DNA of 64,000 nucleotides, taken from contig BCJX01000003.1 in assembly GCA_001600415.1 (NCBI GenBank), positions 2,356,761-2,420,760 on the forward strand, given 5' to 3'. The DNA comes from Pascua guehoae (lineage: Eukaryota > Basidiomycota > Tremellomycetes > Trichosporonales > Trichosporonaceae). Position 1 is the first letter of the stretch; each line of letters begins with the position of its first letter. Below are positions 1 through 9,841 of this stretch, piece by piece. Position numbers and translations under genes: made by a program. The notes under the pieces are model-generated. The model was given only the letters and a program-made list of their open reading frames with translations. It ran no database searches and was not told the DNA's origin.

Positions 1-177
1 TACAGTGATGCGGCCGACAATGGCAAGACGCGTGCCAAAGCTCGACGCGGAGCCGACGTACCTCAAAACACCGGCCGCCCAGGTGGGCTCGGTTTCGTTT
101 CGTTTCAGGGCTCGGCGCACCCCATCCTTGAACTGGTATTTGAGCTGGCATTACAAACCTACCGTCGGTGGTGCTAA

Positions 178-625
178 TCATCTTGTAATAGCTTCGAAGG
201 GCTGCAAAGCGGGCGAGATCACATTACGTAACTGGCTACTGTCCGCCATACAGAGTGGATTGTCATACACGCAGCAGAGATAGTTGCTGGGACCCGGGCA
301 GAGGCCCTTGACCTGGTGTCCGTCGTAGCAGCCCCACCCGCACTCGCTGTGCGTGCCCTGGCAGTGTTCCTTTGTTGGCCGGGTCGTTGTGGCAGCCGCT
401 GCAAATGGTCACGCCGCCGTACTGGTCGCCGTCGCAGAGGTAGGTAGGTGCACACGCCTGCAAACCCGCTAGTCGATGCACAGTGCGTCAGAGAGGTTTC
501 GAGTTGTGCGAAGAGACAAAGGGGACGGACTCGCCGATTGCGCCTCCGTAGCCGTCGCAGGGGTCACCGACCTTGGCCATGGCGACGATGGCCGAGACAA
601 GCGTGATTGTAGCGTGGAACAGCAT
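178..625 (-). pseudogene. Broken gene for a small secreted cysteine-rich protein
   Basis: On the minus strand an ATG at 625 opens a signal peptide (MLFHATITLVSAIVAMA) followed by VGDPCDGYGGAIGE. After a plausible 60-65 nt intron with a weak GTCCGT donor and CTGAC branch, the frame continues as Cys/Gly-rich sequence (CDGDQYGGVTICSGC). Near position 365 the frame must slip by one base to reach a second Cys-rich stretch with GLCPGPSNYLCCV, ending at a TGA at 178-180. The CPGPSN-x-x-CCV pattern is, as I remember it, typical of the secreted N-terminal module of fungal lysozyme-like and NlpC/P60-like proteins; no catalytic domain follows. The single-base slip, weak donor and missing catalytic part suggest a pseudogene. 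A sequencing indel or unrecognised splicing could instead make it a live small secreted protein. Confidence 0.45.
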
Positions 626-1610
626 GTTGTATACTGGGATTGGTGGGGGCGTTGTTTCTAGAGCGTCCATGTGGGGTGGGACCGTCCGCTCTTCTTAACG
701 ATATTGCACTCGCGTCTACGTTGGGAACTTCATCCCCAGGTGAATGTGAGGGTGGCACCCGAGCGGAACCGCAGGCCGTGTCTTGGGGGGGACCAAGAGT
801 ACCGCGGGCCACGTAAAGTTCAGCCAGCTCGAAGCACTCTTTGTAGAGGTGGCGGCGTAGTTCGCACTGCATGAAGATCTGGGCTTACCTAGCGTATTAT
901 TTAGTACCGTAGTGATCTCAGCATGCATCCAATACCACCTGACCACTGCACTTGACTACTGCTCAGTGATTTGCTGGAGCAAGAGACGCAGAACCGCGGG
1001 TGATGGGGCATCAGTATCAGGAGTTGCGCACTGACAGGAGGTGCCGACCTCCGAGCTTGTGCGTGGCGGTAGTAACCCAGGCACGCAGCACGTCGTACCA
1101 AACGTGGTCGTCCCGAAGCAAACGTCAAAGGAACACAATATTCACAGCGTCTGAAACTACCCCTCGTCTCGTTCTCCTACAATGCACGCGGAGACAGTTG
1201 TCTTGTAAACAGGTGGGTGTGGAAACCCCATCGGAATTTCAGATGGTCTCAGTGAACTGCGGTCATGGGGCCTTCCTCAGCGACTAACGTCATATAGGAC
1301 CTTTGTCTTCATGGCCCGAGCACAACGTGTTGTTTATCTGCACGTGGAGCAGTGGTGTCAGGCCAGGCTCTTGGGTCTATCCCTGGAAGAGATAAGGTTG
1401 CTGTCGTCACTTGGACACCGATCCGATAAAATAACACTGGCCGTTACCTGACGGGAACCGAAGCCCACAAACTCGGCTCGCGAAGGGGGCGCTTGTAACG
1501 ACCGTACCACTGTTTTCAGGTTTAACCATACCAAACCACTGTGAAGCCATATTTCTCATGCATGACTAGCTATTACAACTCTACAAGTCGCCCACACCAA
1601 GTTCCCTCAT

Positions 1611-1665
1611 GGTTAGAGAGGTTAGGGGGTTAGAGAGGTTAAGGGGTTTGGTGGTTAGGGGGTAC
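1611..1665 (+). repeat. Degenerate telomere-like TTAGGGGG repeats
   Basis: The tract carries two exact TTAGGGGG octamers plus variants such as TTAGAGAGG, TTAAGGGG and TTTGGTGG within about 55 bases. TTAGGGGG-type repeats are the telomere unit of Cryptococcus and relatives (established knowledge). The copies are imperfect, so this is an interstitial or eroded tract rather than a working telomere. Confidence 0.5.
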
Positions 1666-2067
1666 AGCTCCAGCGGTCCAACCCTCGTCGGAGGCGGACA
1701 TGCCATACCACTTGCGCACAATACCGCGAGGCCAAGAGCACCCAAGGTCGGCTCGATTCGCAGGCAATAATTTGGTCAGTCAGTGGCGAACCAAGAATGC
1801 GCCCCGTGCCACCTTTATCGTCATTTATTATAGATCAACCATGTGGTCGGCATGTGGAGACCACAAGAACGGGGCACAATAACGATGTCTCCCAAGGATA
1901 CAAGGGGAGAGACAGAGGCCACGGGTCTACAAAGGACACGGTTCAGCAGGTGACATAGGACACAGAGGACGGGCGTTATGGGCAGACATTGCAACATTGC
2001 TCTTGCAGCGGGCAAATAGTGGGTCCTTTTTAATTTGGCCGCTTAGTGACTAGTGGGTCTCTACACG

Positions 2068-2091
2068 AAAAAAAGCCCCAAAACAGTAAAA
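2068..2091 (-). terminator. Candidate Pol III terminator of tRNA-His
   Basis: On the minus strand, starting about 26 nt beyond the tRNA 3' end, there are three T runs: T4 at 2091-2088, T4 at 2083-2080 and T7 at 2074-2068. T4 or longer is the standard Pol III stop. Confidence 0.5.
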
Positions 2092-2116
2092 GAATGAATC
2101 GCTTCAAGCTGCTCCG

Positions 2117-2196
2117 TGCCCGTACGCTGAATCGAACAGCGGTCTCTTCGGATGGTAAACCACAACGAAGCGTACTAACCACTATACTATACGAGC
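2117..2196 (-). tRNA. tRNA-His (GTG) with an 8-nt intron
   Basis: All arms fold. The acceptor GCTCGTA pairs with TACGGGC (one G-U), and the discriminator is A73 as in eukaryotic tRNA-His. The D stem GTAT pairs with GTAC around AGTGGTTA. The anticodon stem CTTCG/CGAAG encloses TTGTGG followed by a short insert and one C. The T stem CGCTG/CAGCG encloses TTCGATT. The anticodon is GTG, preceded by T33. The insert TTTACCAT lies just after position 37, the canonical site of eukaryotic tRNA introns. The G at position -1 would be added after transcription, as is usual for this tRNA. A T-run terminator follows. Confidence 0.87.
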
Positions 2197-2667
2197 CCCG
2201 ATCACTTTGTGGCGAACAGGCGTCGAGCCGGTCGGGGCCAGGGTCCTTATTGCGCCGAGAAGAGCAGACCCAGCACAGAGCTGCAGGAGCTTGACGCTGA
2301 GACACGCCTGGTGAGGCGAGAGCGATAGAGGCGTGGGCGATAGGGGTGAGGGTGCCTACCCTACGCCTTTGTGGATACGAGCATTCCTTGGAGTCGCAGC
2401 AGATACAGGTGCGCCCGGAAAGCCACGAGACGCCACTTTGAGCTCGGGTACAGAAAAAAAGCCAAGTTGCACATCGACAGCCTCTCGTTCCATCCCATGG
2501 CACGGCAAGCCTCTGCCACCCCCTCTGCTGCGGTTGCCCCGATCTCTGCGTCCGACGCCTTCGCCTCGGCGGATGTCTCTGCCTCTGCTTCGGCTGACGC
2601 CGCTCCCTCCGCCTCAGCCTCGCTCGACGGCGCTGTTCCCGGTGCTCCAGCCCCCGTCGGCAAACTG

Positions 2668-2810
2668 TACAGCCTCCGTCAAAAATGTCCGTTAAGCGGC
2701 GCGGGGATGCCATGGCATGCTGCTATGAGATGCTGCTGAGACGAGCGTTCGGCAGCGCGAGACAAGTATCACCCTGCGCCACTTAACGGACCTTTTTGAT
2801 GGAGGCTGTA
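2668..2810. mobile_element. MITE-like inverted-repeat element, copy 1
   Basis: Two 36-bp arms (2667-2702 and 2776-2811) match as inverted repeats at 33 of 36 positions and are bounded by TA on each side. Arms start CAGCCTCC and contain TCAAAAA, CCGTTAAG and GGCGC. The spacer, starting GGGGATGCC...CATGC, resembles the spacer of the copy at 36801-36953, so this is a family and not a chance hairpin. TA flanks and CAG termini fit a Tc1/mariner-type non-autonomous element. No transposase is visible. Confidence 0.7.
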
Positions 2811-3090
2811 CCGCCGTGCCAACGCCTACTTTGTGTGAGGCGACAATCTTCACGGACATTTCTTGCTTGTTGTTTCCTGTGTTTGGCACTGTAAACGGGC
2901 CGTGCGCTCACCCGAGCGTAGTGTGACAGTGTCATGACTTTCCGGAGGCACATGTACAATGCCTCTCAACGTTTGCGAAAGACGGAGGTGTGTAACGACT
3001 CTCGGGCCCCCAAACCTCGACCCAAGAAGCGTCCGCACAGCGGGTGCATCTCGAGGTCAATGGTTGTCGAACGCCTGCCCAGTCGTTGTG

Positions 3091-3135
3091 GCTTTGCGTA
3101 ACACAGCTTTGCGTAACAGGGCTTTGCGAAACAGG
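3091..3135 (+). repeat. Three tandem 15-bp units
   Basis: The units read GCTTTGCGTAACACA, GCTTTGCGTAACAGG and GCTTTGCGAAACAGG, a short divergent minisatellite. Confidence 0.8.
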
Positions 3136-3489
3136 GTGCTGCACAAGCCCACATCGGTTCGAGCCATTCGTAATGGTGTAGCAGTCACCAACTACGACAT
3201 GGCCCGACGAGGAGTCAATCAGATATTTGACCTGGGTAGTAAATTCTAATTCCCAAACGCGCAGACCGTGGCCATGTTTGTTCACGCAGTACATACTACG
3301 CATCAAACTGACAACATGACCATGACTGCACACGAGGAACCCAACGCACTGCCAGGAGTGTCCGCCTGCCGGGACGCCGAAGTATGACTGCCGGTCATTC
3401 CCCACGCGCCCCGCGTACACCATTGTCAATTAAACAGACGCACCGACCGCTGTCATATGCCTTTTCCGGCTCGCTGGACGTCGCTCACG

Positions 3490-3553
3490 CCACCACACCG
3501 CCACCACACCGCCAACACACCGCCAACACACCGCCACCCCACCGCCACCACAC
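3490..3553 (+). repeat. 11-bp CCACCACACCG-type minisatellite
   Basis: About five and a half copies of an 11-bp unit, alternating CCACCACACCG and CCAACACACCG. There is strong C/A strand asymmetry and no coding signal. Confidence 0.8.
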
Positions 3554-4442
3554 GAGCTCTCGCCACCGCACGAGCCCTCGCCAAGACAAGCCGACAGCCT
3601 CTTCGGTTCATGCCATCCCTGATGGGTGACCGGCAGCAATTGTCTCATGTCTGGAAAGTATTTTGATCACAGTAACTGCTCATGCTACAGTTTCTGTACA
3701 TTGTCAACTTGGACTGGCAATGGCTGGGCTGCTCGAACTGAGACTTTTGGCTACTACGAATATTGTTTGTCCTCGGCTAGCGTGCCATCGCCAAGCCGCC
3801 ACAGCATGCTTGTGCTGTACCTTGTCGGTGCGAGCATGCAAGGGCCGTCAAGCATGGTGACCCGTACCTGTTCCAGTTGGACCCACCCGGCAACAAGATT
3901 CCCAGGTACAGTGTGCACCAGTTCCCTGTGACTTCTGAAGAGTCAGCAGCGTGATGACGCTGTCTGGGTCCACTGACCACAGGCATGGATACCCTACTGT
4001 TGTTGTATGTCAGAAGCTCAGATCGTCCTGGTACAAGTCGGCCCGTCCCAAGCTCAACGCGTGCAACGATGCGGTAGTGGCGTTCCCCAGGAGGGCGCCG
4101 ACGTTGAGGCCCCCTACAGGTCCGCTTGGCCCGAGCACGGTGCCGACACACCACCCGAATGCTTTAGAGGACAGTGCAGGTATGTTTTAGAGGGCAGTGC
4201 AGGCACCCGAGCTGGATATCCGCAAGAATACCTGACATGGCCAAGAGGGGCCGGTTGACCCTCTGCATTTGCCCGAGGCTGGTGCTCTCGATGGGGAGTT
4301 GATGGTGGGGTATATGAACCTCAAACTGTCCGCTGCCGTGTTCTTCATCCCCTTCCTCTCATCCCTCTTCTCCCCGCGGCTTCGACCCCGGTCACTTGTC
4401 CGACGACTGGTCCCTGCCCATCCAAGGCGCTGTTTACCCGCC

Positions 4443-5477
4443 ATGGTGCTGCTCGAGCTCCTCCTCATCGCCCAAGGCGCGGTGGCCCAGCTGTCCGAGC
4501 TCGGGTCTTCCTTCCACAATCATTCCTCGAGGGATGCTGACATGCCGTACTTCTCCTTCGCTGGCTGTATGGGCGAAGCAGACAAGCCGGTCGGGGCAAA
4601 CGTCGCAATGGTCGGAGAGGTCGGCGACATTGATGAATGCAAGGTACGTAAGGGCGTCCTTGATCCCACTCAGTCAACGCCAGTGACTGCAATCCCAGGT
4701 GTAACAGCTTACACTATGCAGGTTTTCTGCTCCTCGGCATTCGATGTCGGCTCTTCGTGGTACAACTGGGACAGCCACGAATGCACCTGTGGTGATCTCC
4801 CAGACAAGCCAACCCTCTTCAAGGGCGATCCCCTGATGGGGTGCAACGGAAATTACGAGGTCTACTACCAAACCATCAAGGAATGGACCTTTGCGGGCTG
4901 CTGGTTTAGGGATTTCAGTCTCGAGGGATTCCGCGACCTCGAATCCTTGTCCACTCCGTACACGTGCACATCGAGAATCATGGCGTTGCTGGCCGGGGCC
5001 GATGGTCGTTTCTCGTTTGCGTGCTTCTCTTCGATTATGATTGGTGATCCCATCCACTGCGACCCCGAGACTACCTATTATACTCTTTATGTCTACACAG
5101 ATCCGGACTTGGACTTCACCTGGAACCCCGACGGAGAGCCGTCCCCCTCGCCGTCCCCCTCACCCTCACCGTCGCCCTCGCCGTCCCCCGAGCCATCCCC
5201 CGAGCCGTCGCCCGAGCCATCCCCCGAGCCGTCGCCCGAGCCATCCCCCGAGCCATCCCCCGAGCCATCCCCCGAGCCGTCGCCGTCGCCGTCGCCCTCG
5301 CCGACCCCCGAGCCATCCCCGGAGCCGTCTACCTCGCCGTCCCCCACCGCGTCATCCTCGCCGTCCCCCACCGCGTCGGCGAGCGCCTCGTCGTCGTCGT
5401 CGTCGTCGTCCAGCACCCCGCGCCCCACCTCAGGCAGCGGCCAGTGCCGCCGTTCGGTCAAGCGCAGCCTGCAGTAG
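4443..5477 (+). CDS. Secreted WSC-like protein with Ser/Pro/Glu stalk
   Basis: Likely a wall- or surface-associated glycoprotein. I chose the ATG at 4443 because it has a strong context (CCGCCATGG) and opens a signal peptide, MVLLELLLIAQGAVAQ; an in-frame ATG at 4314 would also give a hydrophobic leader. An intron at 4644-4721 (GTACGT donor, TGCAG acceptor) is removed, giving 318 aa. Two Cys-rich modules follow: the first (about residues 30-115) has the WSC-type order FAGC ... ECKVFCSS ... ECTCGD, the second (about 118-180) starts WTFAGCW. After residue about 205 comes a tandem SPSP/EPSP stalk and a poly-Ser run, expected to be O-mannosylated. It ends SGQCRRSVKRSLQ with no GPI signal or membrane segment. 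WSC domains bind wall polysaccharide in known proteins; the role here is inferred. The intron is a multiple of 3 with no stop, so a retained-intron isoform of 344 aa cannot be excluded. Confidence 0.7.
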   Translation: MVLLELLLIAQGAVAQLSELGSSFHNHSSRDADMPYFSFAGCMGEADKPVGANVAMVGEVGDIDECKVRKGVLDPTQSTPVTAIPGVTAYTMQVFCSSAFDVGSSWYNWDSHECTCGDLPDKPTLFKGDPLMGCNGNYEVYYQTIKEWTFAGCWFRDFSLEGFRDLESLSTPYTCTSRIMALLAGADGRFSFACFSSIMIGDPIHCDPETTYYTLYVYTDPDLDFTWNPDGEPSPSPSPSPSPSPSPSPEPSPEPSPEPSPEPSPEPSPEPSPEPSPEPSPSPSPSPTPEPSPEPSTSPSPTASSSPSPTASASASSSSSSSSSTPRPTSGSGQCRRSVKRSLQ

Positions 5478-5644
5478 TCGGCAGCACGTACACGAACACG
5501 ATCGTCGCGCAGTCCACCCCATGGCGGCCGGCACACACACCCAAGGACAATGCCGCGAATCGAGGCTACGCTTCCTCTTGCCTTTTCCTTCCGTATTCTT
5601 TATAGTTGGACAGGAGAGTGGCAAACAAAGGACAAGAAATATAA

Positions 5645-5760
5645 ATCAAGAAAAAGAAAAGAAAAGAAAAGAAAAATTAGTTGGACAGGAGCCGCGTACC
5701 AAACAAGAGACAGGAAATATATAAAACATAAAAGAAAAAAAGAAAAAAAAAAAAAAAGAA
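5645..5760 (+). repeat. A/G-rich low-complexity tract
   Basis: Runs of AAAAG and A12-A15 on the plus strand, interrupted by GTTGGACAGGAG, which also appears just upstream near 5607. AATAAA-like hexamers within could serve the WSC gene 3' end. Confidence 0.6.
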
Positions 5761-6064
5761 TGGGAACGGGTTGGACGTGGTGGGTTCGGCAGTAGTCGTC
5801 GTGGGTATGTTGAGGTGGTAGTTGGGCATGCTGTCAGGTGCAGACTGTCAACGGTTAGCCTCCCCACATAGCACTGATACAGTAGTTTCCCACACGCTCA
5901 CCCCCAGTGTTTAGTGGCCAGCATGTCGGTCTCATCCCAAGCTGCTGCAGGTCGTGGCTTTCCTGTAGAGTCTGTGGAATTGATTTCAGCAGCGAGCAAG
6001 AACAAGCTGGGCGCGTGCGTGTGGCCACACGTCTCCGCCCACAATGACACCCTCGTAGTGGGGT

Positions 6065-6145
6065 GTGTACATAGCTCAGTTGGTAGAGCGCGTCATTAGC
6101 ACGGCCTAATTGACGATGTCTTTGGTTGGATTCCTAACCCGTCCA
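6065..6145 (+). pseudogene. tRNA-Ala(AGC)-like sequence, probably a tRNA pseudogene
   Basis: The D arm TAGCTCAGTTGGTAGAGC is textbook. The anticodon stem CGTCA/TGACG encloses TTAGCA plus an 8-nt insert (CGGCCTAA) in the intron position, giving anticodon AGC. The T loop reads TTGGATT, with C56 changed to G, and the T stem has one mismatch. The 3' acceptor half CCCGTCC does not pair with the 5' half GTGTACA. A T6 run at 6158-6163 could terminate Pol III. The failed acceptor stem and lost C56 argue for a pseudogene. Confidence 0.45.
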
Positions 6146-6735
6146 CGTCCACTCTGCTTTTTTGGGGCCGTAATCGTAACTGCGTGCCTGGGACTGCTCG
6201 TGCATTCGGTGCGGGGGCACGCGACGTCGACGCCCACCGGGCGGTTTGTAGAGGCGAGTAGCGAAGCAAAACAAGGGAGCTTTGAGCTTTGCACTGCCAC
6301 TCACGGGGTTGAAACGAGCGAAGAAGCGCGTGAAGAATCTGGGAAATGAATACGAGATGAGCGTCGGCGTGGATCGAAAGCTGACGCAATGGTCGCCGTG
6401 TGGCCGTGTGGCAGTGTGGCGGATGCGAGAGTGGCACTAAATGCCACTGGGTGCCACTTTGGCATTCCAGGCCGGGCGCCTGGGCATTTCAGTCAGCTGA
6501 CGGCCGCGGTTGTGATACAAGGCGCACATCTCAAATCGGCCGCTTTTAGTTGCACGATATGCTCTGGTTCCCCGCGCAGCTACCACCCGCCATCTCCAAC
6601 CGCCACACCTTGCATGGCCACCTGGCTACTACACATACATCACGCAGACCGCTGTGAAACTCCACAAACCAAACTCCCCCAGCCCCCTTTTGCTCCCCTG
6701 TCAGACGCAGTATCTCCCCAGTACTGCTACCCACC

Positions 6736-9433
6736 CTAGTCCTCAATGACAAAAACCGTCTTGCCAATCTTGTTCTGCTCAAAGAGCTTGTAGTACTCCT
6801 CGGCCTTGGAGAGGGGCACCTTGTGCTCGATAAAGGTCGAGAACAGGTCCTGGTTCTTCCGGAGAATCTCGATCGCGCCCGGGAAGTAGGTCGGGACCGA
6901 GCAGCGGCCAAAGATGAAGCGGAGGCTGGGGGGTTAGTTACGGTTCCAACAATGGCCACCCCCGAGTTGTCAAGCTCGTTCGCTCTTCCCAGTCCGCCGG
7001 GATCGGGTCCGTCCGAACGCCCAGTCTCCGTCTACCCGCCAGGTCTCCGTCCGCTCGTCTCAGTCCGTCCATCATGCCCCGATCCGCACGTCGCAGTCCG
7101 GCCGTCAGGCCACCGACGCCTCGTCAAAACCTAACCCCTCACACCTCAGTCCGCTCGTCGCCCTGTTCCTTCGTCAAGCTTCTTCCACTCGTCAGAGCTA
7201 GTCGGCTCAAACGCAGTCGGTTCGTCAAACCACAGTCCCCGTCACCTCAGTCCGCTCGTCGTCCTCTGTCCGCTTGTCGCCCTCGGTCACTTCGGCACGC
7301 TTCATCCACTCGTTAGACCCACTGTCCTCTTACGCCAGTGGTTCAAACCTCAGTCTCGTTAAGCTTCAGTTCTCGTCAATCCCCTTCAACCCTCCTCCTC
7401 TTCACCTCAGCAATCGAATACTCTTCACCCCCCCCCCCCCCCCCCCCCCCCGCGTTGACTCACTTCTTGCCATAAAGCTGGAACCCATCAAGCTTGGTCT
7501 CATGCGTGTGCACACCACAGCTGCTAATCCCGCCATAGGGCCGTACGAGCTGCATGGCGCTGACGACGGCCGAGGGGTGGCCAACGACCTCGAGGACGGC
7601 GTCGGCGCCGCGCCCGTCTGTGGCCTTGAGGACGGCCTCCTTGAGCTCGTCAAAGGGCAGCGCGGCGGTCGCGCCGTGGCGCGCAGCCGCCTCGAGCCGG
7701 TGCGCCTGCAGGTCGGTCGCGAAGACCTTGTCAAAGAGGGTGCAGGCAGAGGTGATGGCGCAGAGGCCGACCTGGGGTCAGTGGTGATCTGCGCTGCGAG
7801 GTTGGGTCGTTTCGGTGGTTGGGGGGGGGGGGGGGGGGGGGGGGGTGGGGTCGGGGGACACCATTGCTTGGCCCCGTCCATTCAGCATCCCAGCACCTGG
7901 TGCACTGAGGAGCGTTTCATTCCGCCTTTGCCCTCTCCTCGTCCGAGCAACGTCCACAACAGGAGTAGTCTCGCCAATGACCCGTACACCACTCTCCTCG
8001 CAGCCTACTCACAGGACCACAGCCAATAACGACAGCTACCCCGCCCTTGGGCGGGGCCTCGGTGAGGCCGGTGGGCACGTCGGACGCGAGGCGCGCCGCG
8101 TTGAGCGCCGTCATGTGTCCCGTGGGCAGAATGTCGGCCATCATGAGCAACAGGTCCTCGGGAATGTCCTCGGGCGCGTGGAACAGCGTCGAGTCGCCGA
8201 GCGGGATGGTAATGTACTCTGCCTGCGCGCCGCTGACCGCCGCAGAGCCCAGGAGCTTGCCGTTGGCGCAGCGCGCAGTGTAGCCCTTCTTGCAGTAGAA
8301 GCAGTCGCCTGGGGTGTTAGTGGGAGCTATTCTCGGTGTCGGGTGTTTCAGGTCTTGGGAGGAGGAGTGGGCTCGAACGGGTGGGAGACGATAGAATACA
8401 GTGGGTATGCGACGAATAGTGATGCTCGCATCAGCACTCGGTCTTGCCAGCCTGTACACCCGCAGTGCTCGGAGGTGGGCATTCTGGAGAGAGTCGTGAG
8501 AGCCTAGAGACCGGGCCGCGCTGGCCGCAGTATGCACGAGCCAGCGTGCCATTCAATGTAATGAGATCGGCATCACCGGCACCCTCGCCACTAGCTCCCA
8601 CCAACCGTTCCCGTAGGCCCTCCCTTCTCCCTCCCCCACCACACGCCTGCTTGGTCCCACATGGAGAGCACCACTAGGCCACTATCGCTAGCCAAACCCC
8701 CGTAGTCATGGAAACCAGCGTGCGACAGAGGAGTGTGAATCCACGTATCGCCAGTGTGCCCATTCTCACCAGGCCGTCTGCGGCAGACGACCCTTCCCCC
8801 CTACCTCCCACCAGGATGGCCGCTCACGACTTGATCAGCTGGCGCCCTCGGAGCTGCCCGCAGCATTCATGGAGCAGAGGCATCTCTCCGATCCCCCTCC
8901 CTCAGTGATTCCCCCTCCACTCCCCTCCACCGCACACGTCCATCTCGCCTAGACGGTACCACATCCGCCCCCCTCGACTCGTCGTACGCCCGCATCCAGA
9001 CTCACCGCACGATGCGCTAAACGCGGAAATGACCTTGTCGCCAACCTTGAACTTTTTCACGGCCGAGCCGACCTCGACGACGGTGCCCACGACCTCGTGG
9101 CCGAGGACATAGTCGTTGGGCGGCGGGTAGTGGCCGCGGTATGGGTGGAGGTCGGATCCTGGTGTTAACGGGCGGGGGACGGTGGGGAGTCCTCTGCAGG
9201 ACTGGGCCGTACGCTGGGGCGGAAGGAGGAAGGATACGCGCAAGGTAGGAGGTAGGATGTAGGAGTTGGGTGGTAGGAGGACGCAACTCACCACAAAGAC
9301 CAGCAGCGCTGACCTTGACCAGCACGTCGGTGTCGTTCTTGACCTGCGGCACCGCAACGTCTTCGACCTTTACGTCAAAGGCGCCCTTGAGGACGACTCC
9401 CTTCATGGTCTTGGGGATTTCCTTTCCGGTCAT
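6736..9433 (-). CDS. Zinc-dependent medium-chain alcohol dehydrogenase
   Basis: Five exons (9433-9292, 9158-9006, 8308-8013, 7771-7464, 6925-6736) join to 362 aa. The GroES-like zinc domain shows CGSDLH (catalytic Cys about 47), GHE (about 68) and the structural-zinc set C-x2-C-x2-C-x7-C in SCGDCFYC...ARC (about 97-112). The Rossmann motif VIGCGPVGLC (about 193-202) binds NAD(P). The C-terminal part runs to KTVFVIED. Likely a cytosolic NAD(P)-dependent alcohol or aldehyde oxidoreductase; the substrate cannot be read from sequence, though the Cys-rich loop and GCGPVG are seen in glutathione-independent formaldehyde dehydrogenase relatives. The introns are unusually long (133, 697, 241 and 538 nt) and hold C/G homopolymers and GTCCG-rich repeats, but exon phases close perfectly (1089 nt). 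Start chosen as the only ATG before the GroES domain. Confidence 0.9.
7428..7451. repeat. C24 homopolymer in ADH intron 4
   Basis: Twenty-four consecutive C on the plus strand, 12 nt inside the 5' splice site at 7463 of the minus-strand gene (G run in the transcript). Confidence 0.9.
7821..7845. repeat. G25 homopolymer in ADH intron 3
   Basis: Twenty-five consecutive G on the plus strand, followed by TGGGG. In the minus-strand transcript it is a C run starting about 50 nt upstream of the 3' splice site at 7772. Confidence 0.9.
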
Positions 9434-9841
9434 CGTGGTGAGTCGCAGAGTTCAGTTTGTGGAGTGCGTGAGGCTTCTGTAAGGGAGTGGGGATTTGTGC
9501 TGGGACCAAAGGACTGGTGGTGGGTTATAGGAATGCAACAAGGTGGTGGTTGTGGATGACAGTAACTGGGGTGGTGGGCGGTGGGCGGGGCGTCATGGCA
9601 GGTCAATTCGGCATTCGGCAACCACCGCCAAGTCACCTGCTCATTATCTACTTCTGGTGCCCGCCGCTCGTAGCCGGTGCGTGGGTGGCTGCACAAGTGC
9701 TGGCTTGCTGGTGGCTGCAGCCTCGCTTGTGCGCGTGGTGTCATACAGCATGCATGGCAGCATGGCAGCAGTGGGCTGCGAGTCACTCGCTAACCGAGGC
9801 TGCGAGCATGTATTCTGGTGGCGGCATCTTTCCATAATCAG

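Larger units (their letters stand above)
626..2116. other. Gene-poor stretch, no supported gene
   Basis: Open frames here are under 100 codons, show no recognisable domain and lack paired splice signals. The only structured element is the telomere-like tract at 1611-1665. Sequence composition looks like decayed intergenic DNA. Confidence 0.5.
2197..4442. other. Gene-poor stretch with one MITE-like element and two minisatellites
   Basis: No supported gene. It contains the inverted-repeat element at 2668-2810, a 3 x 15-bp tandem at 3091-3135 and an 11-bp minisatellite at 3490-3553. An Ala/Ser-rich open frame on the plus strand (about 2371-2739) runs straight into the inverted-repeat element; it is low complexity and I do not call it a gene. 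Confidence 0.45.
5478..6735. other. Intergenic: A-rich tract and tRNA-Ala-like relic
   Basis: It lies between the WSC gene and the convergent alcohol dehydrogenase gene. It holds an AAAAG-rich tract (5645-5760), probably in the WSC 3' region, and a tRNA-Ala-like sequence at 6065-6145. No protein-coding gene seen. Confidence 0.5.

Noticed and set aside
2371..2739. Ala/Ser-rich open frame ending in the inverted-repeat element
   Set aside because: Low complexity throughout, no splice or start support, and its end lies within the repeat element.
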